Assembly (NCBI GenBank): GCA_034414555.1
Contig: DAOUMA010000006.1
Location: 1-64,000, forward strand
Length of the DNA stretch: 64,000 nt
Direction: 5' to 3'
DNA from: CG2-30-46-19 sp034414555
GTDB lineage: Bacteria; Chloroflexota; Dehalococcoidia; GIF9; AB-539-J10
This document shows, piece by piece, positions 16,037 to 25,782 of the stretch; the first letter of the stretch is position 1; each line of letters starts with the position of its first letter. Both the position numbers and the translations under genes were made by a program. Under the pieces are notes generated by a model that did no database searches, was not told the DNA's origin, and was given only the letters and a program-made list of their open reading frames with translations.

Positions 16037-16822
16037 TTAATCCGCCATTTCTCGGATACGTTTGATATCTATTGCCTTGCCGCTATCCTCGCTTGCTTCC
16101 ACTACAATAGCATCAAACGAAACCTGCCCTTTGGCTACCGAGAAGCGTTTTGGCATTTGGGTAAGAAAGCGATCAATCGCATCGCTTACTTCAACGCCAA
16201 TGACAGAATCTATCGGCCCAACCATGCCTATTTCAGTTACATAAGCGGTGCCCTTGGGTAATATGCAGGCATCAATGGTGCCTATGTGGGTGTGTGTTCC
16301 CAGAACAGCACTAACTCGTCCATCCAGATATCTACCCATTGCTACTTTCTCTGAAGTTGCCTCAGCATGAAAATCAACAATGATAACAGCAGGCTTTCTA
16401 TCAAGCTCACCTAATAGCTTATCCATGGCTCGAAATGGGCAATCGAAATCCCCTACGAAAGTACGTCCTACTAGATTAACCACCATGATGTTATCCTTGA
16501 CCCAGTAACCCCGCCCGGGGGTCATCGGGGGGTAATTCAATGGACGGATTACAGCAGCATCGCTATTCAAATAGGGAACAATCTCAGGGTGGGCCCAAAT
16601 GTGATTTCCTGAGGTTATCACATCAACCCCGGAATCAAAAAGTTCCTCTGCTGTGCCAGGAGTTAGTCCTATACCACCTGCAGCATTTTCTCCGTTAGCT
16701 ATTGCAAGGGTAAATCTGTATTCATCTCGCAAATGGGGAAGAATTTTTTTGACTGCTTTCCTACCTGGCTTACCAATAACATCTCCTATCACCAATATTT
16801 TCAATTCTGTCCCTGTCCCCAT
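16037..16822 (-). CDS. ymdB: YmdB-family metallophosphoesterase (2',3'-cyclic nucleotide phosphodiesterase)
   Basis: A 261-aa calcineurin-like phosphoesterase of the YmdB/TIGR00282 type. Metal-binding motifs are visible: GDVIGKPGR near residue 13, ANGENAAGG and ITSGNHIWAHPE around 43-75, DFHAEATSEK near 150 and GTHTHIGTIDA near 175. In Bacillus YmdB affects RNA turnover and development and sits next to rny; the same order holds here, with the stop of rny directly touching this ATG. The 3' end of this gene is duplicated as a relic at 3086-3265. Confidence 0.93.
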   Translation of the reverse strand: MGTGTELKILVIGDVIGKPGRKAVKKILPHLRDEYRFTLAIANGENAAGGIGLTPGTAEELFDSGVDVITSGNHIWAHPEIVPYLNSDAAVIRPLNYPPMTPGRGYWVKDNIMVVNLVGRTFVGDFDCPFRAMDKLLGELDRKPAVIIVDFHAEATSEKVAMGRYLDGRVSAVLGTHTHIGTIDACILPKGTAYVTEIGMVGPIDSVIGVEVSDAIDRFLTQMPKRFSVAKGQVSFDAIVVEASEDSGKAIDIKRIREMAD

Positions 16823-18349
16823 CTACTTAGCGTAGTCTACTGCCGTGGTCTCCCGTACCACCACGATCTTTATCTGCCCAGGATAGGTCAAGCTCTCCTC
16901 TATTTTTTTGGAAATATCTCTGGCTAGCCTTACTGCGGTCAAATCATCGATTTCCTCTGGTTTCACCATTATGCGTACTTCACGTCCTGCTTGAATAGCA
17001 AAAGTCTTCTCCACTCCAGGGAAGCTACTAGCTATATCTTCCAAATCCTTTACTCGTTTTAGATATTGTTCCAGAGATTCACGTCTGGCACCGGGGCGTG
17101 AACCGCTTATAGCATCGGCAGCGGCGACAATAAAGCCGATAATGCTGCTTGTTAAAGCTTCACCGTGATGCTCAGCAATTGCTTGAACTACTTCCGGAGA
17201 TTTATCCCATTGCTTGACCAAATCAGCGCCTATCAAAGCATGGGGACCCTCTACTTGGTAATCCACTGCCTTACCAATGTCGTGAAGCAAGCCAGCTCTT
17301 CTGGCTAGCACACTATCAGCTCCAATTTCATTGGCTAGCATCCCTGCCAGGTGTGCCACTTCAGTGCTATGCAGTAAGACGTTTTGACCATAGCTGGTGC
17401 GGAATTTAAGTTTGCCAAGTAAGGTGATCAGTTCAGGATGCAACCCTGCGACATCTGTTTCATAGGCAGCTTGCTCACCCGCATTGCGAATGATAGTTTC
17501 AACTTCAACCTTGGCTTTCTCTACCACTTCTTCAATTCGAGCCGGATGAATGCGACCATCGAGTATTAGTTTATTTAATGAAATCCGAGCCACTTCTCTT
17601 TTTACTGGATCAAAGCTAGAGATGGTAACTACCTCAGGGGTATCATCAATAATAAGGTCTACTCCGGTAGCTTGCTCCAGGGCTCGAATATTACGACCTT
17701 CACGCCCAATAAGCCGTCCCTTCATCTCATCGCCGGGCAAAGGAACTGTGGAAACTGTAATCTCTGAAACAACGTCTGTGGTACATCGCTGGACGGTTGT
17801 AGCTAGAATTTCTTGAGCCCGCCTGTTTGCTTCCTCTTTTACCTGGTTTTCCCAGGTTCGAACTTGCCGTGCTGCTTCATCTTTGACTTCAGATTCTATA
17901 GCCTGTAATAAGAGCTGTTTTGCTTCCTCACTGGATACACCGGAGAGAGCCTCTAATTGCTCTACCTCCTTTTTCTTTAATCCCTGGAGCTCGCCCTTTA
18001 TCCCTTCGATGTCCCTTTCTCTGAGATTAAGTTCGCGCTCGTGTTTTTCCAGAAACTCTGATTTTCGTTCTAGTGCCTGTTCTTTTTGAGTAAGGCGATT
18101 TTCTAAACGTTGTAGTTCCAGGCGGTGTTCTTTGCTTTCAGTTTCAACGGTACTTCTGAGCCTAGCAGCTTCTTCCTTGGCTTCAAGAAGAACTTCTTTA
18201 TGCTTTGCCGCTGCATCATCTAGTAACCTTCGTGCTTCTTTCTTGGCACTTCGAATTTGCTGATTCGCTATTATCTGTCTCACGAAGTAACCGGTAAGGA
18301 CACCCAGAATAAGAACAAGACAAATCAAAACATATACATAATCTCCCAT
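16823..18349 (-). CDS. rny: Ribonuclease Y
   Basis: RNase Y is a membrane-tethered endonuclease that starts mRNA decay. The 508-aa protein has one N-terminal transmembrane helix (residues 4-25), a long Glu/Arg-rich coiled coil (about 30-190), a KH RNA-binding domain with GRLIGREGRNIRALE, and an HD domain with LLHDIGKAVDYQVEGPHA. It ends in the usual IKIVVVRETTAVDYAK. The length is typical. It is the first gene of an rny-ymdB pair and lies downstream of the 16S gene on the same strand. Confidence 0.96.
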   Translation of the reverse strand: MGDYVYVLICLVLILGVLTGYFVRQIIANQQIRSAKKEARRLLDDAAAKHKEVLLEAKEEAARLRSTVETESKEHRLELQRLENRLTQKEQALERKSEFLEKHERELNLRERDIEGIKGELQGLKKKEVEQLEALSGVSSEEAKQLLLQAIESEVKDEAARQVRTWENQVKEEANRRAQEILATTVQRCTTDVVSEITVSTVPLPGDEMKGRLIGREGRNIRALEQATGVDLIIDDTPEVVTISSFDPVKREVARISLNKLILDGRIHPARIEEVVEKAKVEVETIIRNAGEQAAYETDVAGLHPELITLLGKLKFRTSYGQNVLLHSTEVAHLAGMLANEIGADSVLARRAGLLHDIGKAVDYQVEGPHALIGADLVKQWDKSPEVVQAIAEHHGEALTSSIIGFIVAAADAISGSRPGARRESLEQYLKRVKDLEDIASSFPGVEKTFAIQAGREVRIMVKPEEIDDLTAVRLARDISKKIEESLTYPGQIKIVVVRETTAVDYAK

Positions 18350-18498
18350 TTTCCCTCTTCATTTCAGCAGAATAAAGTAGATATTGCATTGCAGGTTAAA
18401 TGATAATCTTTTAATAAGCTATCGTCAAATCCCTTGAAGGAGAGAGCAAAAATGAAGCAAATGAAAAGATTTTTGCGGTTTAAAGGCTAGCGATTAAT

Positions 18499-18518
18499 AA
18501 TTAAATAGTGGAAGGAAG
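18499..18518 (-). repeat. 3' strand of the 16S rRNA processing stem
   Basis: AATTAAATAGTGGAAGGAAG on the plus strand is the exact reverse complement of 20119-20138 on the other side of the 16S gene. In the precursor RNA the two would pair in a long helix that brings the ends of 16S together for RNase III-type processing. Pairing continues a few bases further with one mismatch. Confidence 0.85.
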
Positions 18519-18535
18519 AGAAAAAGCGAATAATA

Positions 18536-18556
18536 CAATAGATTTAAAATCTATTG
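18536..18556 (-). terminator. AT-rich hairpin downstream of 16S, possible terminator
   Basis: CAATAGATT and AATCTATTG form a 9-bp stem with a three-base loop about 45 bases after the 16S 3' end. Only a T-containing stretch follows, not a clean T-run, and the processing stem lies beyond it. So it may be a precursor structure rather than the terminator. Confidence 0.35.
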
Positions 18557-18598
18557 ACCGACCTAGGAATCATTGAGATTACCCTTTGACTCCCTAGA

Positions 18599-20114
<1,516 letters not shown>

Positions 20115-20118
20115 AAAC

Positions 20119-20138
20119 CTTCCTTCCACTATTTAATT
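20119..20138 (-). repeat. 5' strand of the 16S rRNA processing stem
   Basis: CTTCCTTCCACTATTTAATT on the plus strand, in the 16S leader, pairs perfectly over 20 bases with the trailer copy at 18499-18518. The short distance to the mature 5' end fits a processing stem. Confidence 0.85.
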
Positions 20139-20164
20139 GTTAATGTGCACCATAACCTATTCTA

Positions 20165-20193
20165 ATATTATCCTTACCACCCAAAATTGTCAA
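20165..20193 (-). promoter_or_regulatory. 16S rRNA promoter
   Basis: On the minus strand TTGACA (20188-20193) and TAATAT (20165-20170) are separated by exactly 17 bases, close to the sigma-70 consensus. It lies about 50 bases upstream of the mature 16S 5' end and just downstream of the dnaE stop codon. Confidence 0.85.
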
Positions 20194-20202
20194 CATTCTT
20201 GT

Positions 20203-23200
20203 TTACTCGAGCCTGAAGTTGTTTCTTCCGATTACATTAACTAGTTCACCTTCTAATTCGGTGCAGTAGGTAATCGTTAAGTCTGGCATTTCTAGATTAG
20301 TTAACCCATCCTCATTGATAATGACAAGCGAGACTTTGTTCTCGCCAGGATAGTCCTTCAGGATGGCAATGATTTCACGGAGATAGTTAGCATCTAATTC
20401 ATTTGTATTTGTTTGGTCAATGTTTATTATAAGGTGGCGTTTTTTCTTAATTTGGCTTTGATATTGTTGGACTTCCTGGCAGGTTAGTCTGGCCCTGCCA
20501 TTTCTTATTTTTACTTCGCCTTTGACTATGAGAATATTGTCCCCTCTCCACAATTCCTTAGTGTTTTCATAAAGCTTGGGCCAAGCGGTGACCTCTACGC
20601 TGCCTTCAGCGTCTTCAAGCGTTGCCACAATAAACGGGCGTTGATCACGGGTATGGAATTCCTGCACAGCAGTAACCATTCCCGCGGTTACTACCACTTC
20701 GTTAGCCCTTTCAACATTGATTTCGCCACAAGAGGTGGTGATTGTTGACCCCAGCTCAGCGTAGAGCAAGTCAAGCGGGTGGCGTGAAAAACAAACCCCT
20801 AATAGTTCCCTTTCCCAGTTAACTTTTTGCTTGTCGGGTACTTCGCTATCCTCTTCCTTACCTATAATTGTGATGGGGGTGGGAGAGTTTTGAGCCCAGG
20901 AATCAAACATGGTAGTTTGCCCTGCTTCTCTTTTTTTCCGCTCTATCTGGGCCAGAGAGATAACCTTATCCAGCGATTTCAGTAAGGTTTTCCGTTTGCC
21001 CAAGGAATCGAAGCAGCCGACTTTGATTAAGCTTTCCAGTGTCTTTTTGTTGATGTTGTGTACATCGACTCGCTGGCAGAAATCGCCTATTGATTTAAAA
21101 GCACTGCCCTGACTACGGGCAGCTAAAATAGATTCAACGGGGGAAAGGCCGACGTTTTTGATGGCGGCTAATCCGAAACGGATGGCTGGGCTGTTTTCCC
21201 CTTGCTTCTGGATAGTGAAGTTAGCTTGGCTACTATTGATATCTGGGGAAAGCATCGGGATACCCAGGCGATGGCATTCAATAATTGCTGAACGGATCTT
21301 ATCCAGGTTATCTAGGTAGGTGTTAAGAAAGGCGGTCATATACTCAACGGGGTAATTTGCTTTAAGGTAGGCATTACGATAGGCAAGCAAAGCATAACTC
21401 ACGCTGTGAGCCTTGTTGAAGGCATAACCAGCAAAAGGTTCTATCAAGGAGAACACTTCTTTAGCTAACTCGGTGGATATTCCTTTCTTATTCGCTCCGG
21501 AGACGAAATTCTTCTCCTCCTTTTTCATTACCGCGGGTATCTTTTTGCCCATGGCTTTACGCAGAATATCAGCCTGTCCCAAGCTGTATCCAGCTAAAGT
21601 CTGGGCGATGAACATCACTTGCTCTTGATAAACAATGACTCCGTATGTTTCTTGGAGGATTGCCTTTAGGGTGGGATGCGGATAGCTAATAGGGATGATA
21701 CCATGTTTTGCTTTTATGAAGGTGGCAATTTGTTCCATAGGTCCAGGACGATAAAGCGCTATCATGGCAGAAATATCGTTAAAGGTGGTGGGTTTAAGTT
21801 CCTTTATATAGCGGCGCATGCCGTCTGACTCTAGTTGGAACACCCCTTCAGTTTCTCCTGCGGAAAGTAGTTGGAAGGTCTTGGCATCATTGAGGGGCAA
21901 ATTTTGCAAATCCAGAGAGATACCGCGATTTTGCTCTATAGCTTGTTTAGTCTTAGCCAAAATGGTCAGGTTAGCCAGTCCTAAAAAATCCAGCTTAAGC
22001 AGTCCTAAGCGAGCAATGTTTTCCATATGGAATTGAGTCATCACAGCATGGTGGGCGCCCTTGCTCGCTGGCTGTAACGGTACATATTCAGTTAACGGGG
22101 CATGAGATATCACAACGCCAGCAGCGTGAGTGCTGTAATGACGAATATTTCCCTCCAACTTCTTAGCTGAATCAAGTAAATTGTGCACTGTTTCATCTTG
22201 ACAATAGATATCGTAGAGTTCTTTACTTTGCTCCAGCGCCTTATCCAGTGTTATTGTCAGCTCTGAGGGGATAAGTCGGGCTACATGGTCAACTTGAGCA
22301 TATGGAATACCTAAAGCTCGCCCGGTATCCCTTAGTGCTGCTCTAGCCCCCAGGGTTCCAAAGGTGATAATTTGAGCTACATGGTCAGTTCCATATTTCT
22401 GATTCACATAGGTTAAAACTTCATCACGGCGGTCATCTTGAAAGTCAAGGTCAATATCTGGCATCTCACGACGTTCTATGTTCAAGAAACGCTCGAAAAC
22501 AAGGTTGTAAGTGAGTGGGTCAATATCAGTGACACCTAAACAATAAAGAGCCAGGCTAGCAGCGGCGCTTCCCCGAACACCAAAATAAATGCCCTGATTT
22601 TTAGCAAAGGAAATAATATCCCAAACAACTAGGAAATAATCAGCAAAATTTGTTTTTTGGATAATATCAAGCTCATAAGCTAGTCGCTTCCTCGCGTCCT
22701 CGCTTGGTTTGGAGTAGTGGTTTTCTAATCCTTGCCAACAGAGCTCAGCTAGAAAATCATCAGCCGTCCTGCCTTGAGGCAATGATATCTTGGGCAGGTG
22801 AACCTTGGTAAAATCTAGCTCTAACTGACACATTTCAGCAATGTGCTGGGTGTTCTCTATGGCTTGAGGTAAATCGTGGAACTCGCTTTCCATTTCTTCA
22901 GGGCTTTTCAGGTAAAAGAAATCTCCAGCCATTCTTAGTCTTTTTTCATCATATATTGAGCTGTTGGTTTGTATGCAGAGCAGGAGTTCATGGATAGGAG
23001 CATCTTCCTTGTTGATATAGTGGACATCGTTAGCAGCTACCAAAGGAATAGCGAGCCTTTCAGATAAGGAAATAAGCTCCTGATTAACATGCTTGAGTTC
23101 AGGGATAGGATGCCTTTGAATCTCGAGGTAATAGTCAGGAAAAGTTTCCTTATACCACAAAGCGGTTTTGAGTGCTTCATCAAGCTGACCATTCAAGATG

Positions 23201-23637
23201 AGTCGAGCTAGCTCACTGTGAACACAACCGGAAAGAACGATGAGCCCGTTGCTATGAAGAGACAAAAGCTTTTTATCTATTCTTGGTTTATAATAGAAGC
23301 CCTCGAGGTGGCTTTTAGTAACGAGTTGAATTAAATTACGGTATCCCGTTTCATTTTTGGCTAACAAAGTGAGATGACAGGGATTGCGATGTGCAGCGTC
23401 TCGGCTTTGATGATTGGTTTCAGCAAGGTAAACTTCGCAGCCGATGATTGGCTTTATCCCCGCTTCTCTGGCGGCTACATAAAAATCAATCACTCCATAC
23501 ATTACCCCGTGGTCAGTAATGGCAAGGCTATCCATGTCTAATTCTTTGGCCTTGGCAATAAGTTTAGGAATGCGACACATGCCATCAAGCAAGCTATATT
23601 CAGTATGAACATGGAGATGGGTAAACTTCTTCGGCAT
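20203..23637 (-). CDS. dnaE: DNA polymerase III alpha subunit
   Basis: The replicative polymerase catalytic subunit, 1144 aa. The PHP domain opens the protein (HVHTEYSLLDGMCRI near residue 9 and ITDHGVMYG). The catalytic Asp motif is MPDIDLDFQDDRRDEV near residue 400. GRALGIPYAQVD, RPGPMEQIATF and the AFNKAHSVSYALLAY block follow in the usual order, and an OB-fold near residue 990 ends the conserved part. This is the DnaE (not PolC) type. A TATAAT box ends only seven bases before the ATG, suggesting a leaderless mRNA. Confidence 0.97.
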   Translation of the reverse strand: MPKKFTHLHVHTEYSLLDGMCRIPKLIAKAKELDMDSLAITDHGVMYGVIDFYVAAREAGIKPIIGCEVYLAETNHQSRDAAHRNPCHLTLLAKNETGYRNLIQLVTKSHLEGFYYKPRIDKKLLSLHSNGLIVLSGCVHSELARLILNGQLDEALKTALWYKETFPDYYLEIQRHPIPELKHVNQELISLSERLAIPLVAANDVHYINKEDAPIHELLLCIQTNSSIYDEKRLRMAGDFFYLKSPEEMESEFHDLPQAIENTQHIAEMCQLELDFTKVHLPKISLPQGRTADDFLAELCWQGLENHYSKPSEDARKRLAYELDIIQKTNFADYFLVVWDIISFAKNQGIYFGVRGSAAASLALYCLGVTDIDPLTYNLVFERFLNIERREMPDIDLDFQDDRRDEVLTYVNQKYGTDHVAQIITFGTLGARAALRDTGRALGIPYAQVDHVARLIPSELTITLDKALEQSKELYDIYCQDETVHNLLDSAKKLEGNIRHYSTHAAGVVISHAPLTEYVPLQPASKGAHHAVMTQFHMENIARLGLLKLDFLGLANLTILAKTKQAIEQNRGISLDLQNLPLNDAKTFQLLSAGETEGVFQLESDGMRRYIKELKPTTFNDISAMIALYRPGPMEQIATFIKAKHGIIPISYPHPTLKAILQETYGVIVYQEQVMFIAQTLAGYSLGQADILRKAMGKKIPAVMKKEEKNFVSGANKKGISTELAKEVFSLIEPFAGYAFNKAHSVSYALLAYRNAYLKANYPVEYMTAFLNTYLDNLDKIRSAIIECHRLGIPMLSPDINSSQANFTIQKQGENSPAIRFGLAAIKNVGLSPVESILAARSQGSAFKSIGDFCQRVDVHNINKKTLESLIKVGCFDSLGKRKTLLKSLDKVISLAQIERKKREAGQTTMFDSWAQNSPTPITIIGKEEDSEVPDKQKVNWERELLGVCFSRHPLDLLYAELGSTITTSCGEINVERANEVVVTAGMVTAVQEFHTRDQRPFIVATLEDAEGSVEVTAWPKLYENTKELWRGDNILIVKGEVKIRNGRARLTCQEVQQYQSQIKKKRHLIINIDQTNTNELDANYLREIIAILKDYPGENKVSLVIINEDGLTNLEMPDLTITYCTELEGELVNVIGRNNFRLE

Positions 23638-23666
23638 TTTATTAATTATAGCATTGCTTTATACCA

Positions 23667-24389
23667 ATGATTAGGGAATTAAAGTGGAAAAAATTTCTCA
23701 TAGCGACTCTCTATGGCTTATTTGTAGTGTGTTTCCCCATTTTGTTTTGTACCACTACTGTCCGTTGTAGTGTTAACAGCATTCATCTCTATGAGTATGG
23801 CTTCGATAGATATGGTGTAAGCGAAGATACTGGAATAGACAGGGAACAGTTAAGCGATGTGGCAAAAAGGCTTGTTGACTACTTTAATTTTAGGGTAGAG
23901 ACCCCCCAAATGATGGTAGTTATTGATAGTGGGGAAGAGATTCTGCTGTTTCAAGAAAATGACCAGAACCGCGAGCTTACCCATCTCGCGGATGTCAGGC
24001 GGCTATTTCAATTCAACCAGCGAGTTCAGTTAGCAAGCCTGGCTTATATCATTATTTATATTTTGCTCTTTTTGTTGTGGAGGAAAGGTCACTGGCAAGA
24101 CTTAGCTAAAGGGGTAAGGCGGGGGTGTGTCCTTACTCTGGTGCTTATAGCTGTGCTGGGTATCGCCTCTGTCTTTATTGGCTTTGAGCAATTATTTGTC
24201 CAGTTCCACCATGTGGTTTTTAACAATCCATGGTGGATGAGTTCGGGCTATCTTCCCAAGCTGTTTCCTGAGCAGTTTTGGCGGGATATTGCCTTCTTTG
24301 GCACCATGGTTATAGCCGCCGAAGCCCTGCTGCTGGGTAGCCTTGCTTGGGCAATTCCATTTATCTGGAGAAAGAGGCACAGCCAGTAG
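23667..24389 (+). CDS. TIGR01906/DUF1461-type integral membrane protein
   Basis: A 240-aa membrane protein with a hydrophobic N-terminal helix (LIATLYGLFVVCFPILF, residues 12-28) followed by an extracytoplasmic region with two Tyr-rich segments (LYEYGFDRYGVSEDTGIDRE). Further helices lie near 118-138, 150-172 and 208-230. DUF1461 proteins have this layout and no known function. It is divergent from dnaE with only about 30 bases between starts, and convergent with the thiolase gene. No ribosome site is obvious. Confidence 0.75.
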   Translation: MIRELKWKKFLIATLYGLFVVCFPILFCTTTVRCSVNSIHLYEYGFDRYGVSEDTGIDREQLSDVAKRLVDYFNFRVETPQMMVVIDSGEEILLFQENDQNRELTHLADVRRLFQFNQRVQLASLAYIIIYILLFLLWRKGHWQDLAKGVRRGCVLTLVLIAVLGIASVFIGFEQLFVQFHHVVFNNPWWMSSGYLPKLFPEQFWRDIAFFGTMVIAAEALLLGSLAWAIPFIWRKRHSQ

Positions 24390-24486
24390 CTTATTAATCA
24401 CTCCAAGGGGTAAATAGGTGTGTACGGCGGACTAGATGCCGGGGAATTCTTTAGCTGAAAAATTCAAATCAAAGGCTAAATAAATC

Positions 24487-24533
24487 TAAAAAGCTTCCTG
24501 AGATTTAGCCAACTTTGCCAAATTCCAGGAAGC
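24487..24533 (-). terminator. Rho-independent terminator after the thiolase gene
   Basis: On the minus strand GCTTCCTG (24526-24533) pairs with CAGGAAGC (24493-24500), with an inner GGC/GCT helix in the loop, and is followed by TTTTTAGATTTATTT. It lies about 25 bases past the thiolase stop codon. Confidence 0.75.
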
Positions 24534-24558
24534 CTTTGCTTGCCAAAAACTAGGCTGC

Positions 24559-25755
24559 TCAGAGCCCGGCAATAAGAACACTGCTGATATTCATCTGGGG
24601 AACACCACCAAGGTTATGGGTAACGCCAAGCTTTACATTCTTTATCTGTCTTGGTCCTGCCTTACCTTGAACTTGTTTATATACCTCATACATCATCCGC
24701 AAACCAGAGGCTCCAATGGGATGTCCAAAACATTTTAACCCCCCATCGGACTGTATTGGCTGAGCACCATCCAGGTTAAATCGCCCTGCTGTGACATCAT
24801 CTCCAGCCTTCCCTCTGGGACTAAATTGCAGGTCCTCCATAGTTACCAACTCGGTTATGGAGAAGCAATCGTGGACTTCGGCCATGCTTACTTCCTCACG
24901 GGCATTTTTCACCCCAGCCTCTTTGTAAGCTGCTATAGCAGCATGAGTTGTTGATTCTATATGCGTGCCATCATAGGAGCTATGCATTAGTTCTATTCCC
25001 GAGCTAACTGAGATTTGCAATGCCTTGATATAGACAGGGTCGGCCCTGAATTTCTTAGCCATATCGGCTCGAGTAACAATTGCTGCTGCTGAACCATCGC
25101 TCACTCCACAGCAATCATATAATCCTAAAGGCCAGGCAATAATAGGAGCGCTCATAACTTGCTCTACAGTGATTTCTCTTCTAAGATGAGCCTTGGGATT
25201 CATAGCACCATTATGGTGACTTTTTGAAGACACCATGGCCAGAATTCTCTTCCCTTCATCTGGTTTGAGGTTATACCGGGCAAAATAGCGAGTGGCCAGC
25301 GTAGCGAACGCGCCAGGTGCGGTAAAATTTGGCGCTATCATCCTCGTCTCAGTTCCCGACAGCCGGGCAAACTCAGGAAGACCAGCGTAACCGGTATCCT
25401 TTAGCTTCTCCACGCCAAGCGCCAGGGCAATATCGTAAGCTCCAGAGGCGACAGCATAACAAGCTCCTCGTAAAGCTTCAGAACCAGTGGCGCAAAAGTT
25501 TTCCACTCTGGTTGCTGGAATGAAGGGCAACTTCAAGGTATGTGACAGAGGAAGTGCACTTTTGCCGCAAAACTGCTCATCAAAGCAAGTCCCCAACCAG
25601 GCAGCTTGAATATCATTTTTCTCTATCCCGGCATCTTCCAAGCATTCCTTGAACGCCTCAACAATCAAATCGCTGTAGCCAGCATCCCATCTCTCTCCAA
25701 ACCTGGTGCAACCCATTCCTATGATTGCCACTTTATCTTTTATTCCCTCTGCCAT
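24559..25755 (-). CDS. Thiolase-family acyl-CoA acyltransferase (archaeal/SCP-x type)
   Basis: Thiolases join or split acyl-CoA thioesters. The 398-aa protein has the nucleophilic Cys in VENFCATGSEALR (near residue 87), an HDCFS motif near 290, and the C-terminal GHPIGASGLRMMYE with the catalytic His. The usual second Cys motif is replaced by LGVTHNLGG, as in SCP-x/archaeal thiolases. The stop of the HMG-CoA-synthase-like/DUF35 gene lies 27 bases upstream, so the two form an operon. In archaea a thiolase, DUF35 protein and HMG-CoA synthase form one complex that channels acetoacetyl-CoA; this pair looks like a bacterial version or a relative acting on another acyl-CoA. Confidence 0.88.
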   Translation of the reverse strand: MAEGIKDKVAIIGMGCTRFGERWDAGYSDLIVEAFKECLEDAGIEKNDIQAAWLGTCFDEQFCGKSALPLSHTLKLPFIPATRVENFCATGSEALRGACYAVASGAYDIALALGVEKLKDTGYAGLPEFARLSGTETRMIAPNFTAPGAFATLATRYFARYNLKPDEGKRILAMVSSKSHHNGAMNPKAHLRREITVEQVMSAPIIAWPLGLYDCCGVSDGSAAAIVTRADMAKKFRADPVYIKALQISVSSGIELMHSSYDGTHIESTTHAAIAAYKEAGVKNAREEVSMAEVHDCFSITELVTMEDLQFSPRGKAGDDVTAGRFNLDGAQPIQSDGGLKCFGHPIGASGLRMMYEVYKQVQGKAGPRQIKNVKLGVTHNLGGVPQMNISSVLIAGL

Positions 25756-25782
25756 TTCAACCTCCTTTACCTTACTTTTTTG

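Noticed and set aside
24434..24560. A terminator for the DUF1461-type gene on the plus strand
   Set aside because: The hairpin there is followed by a T-run only on the minus strand, so I assign it to the thiolase gene.
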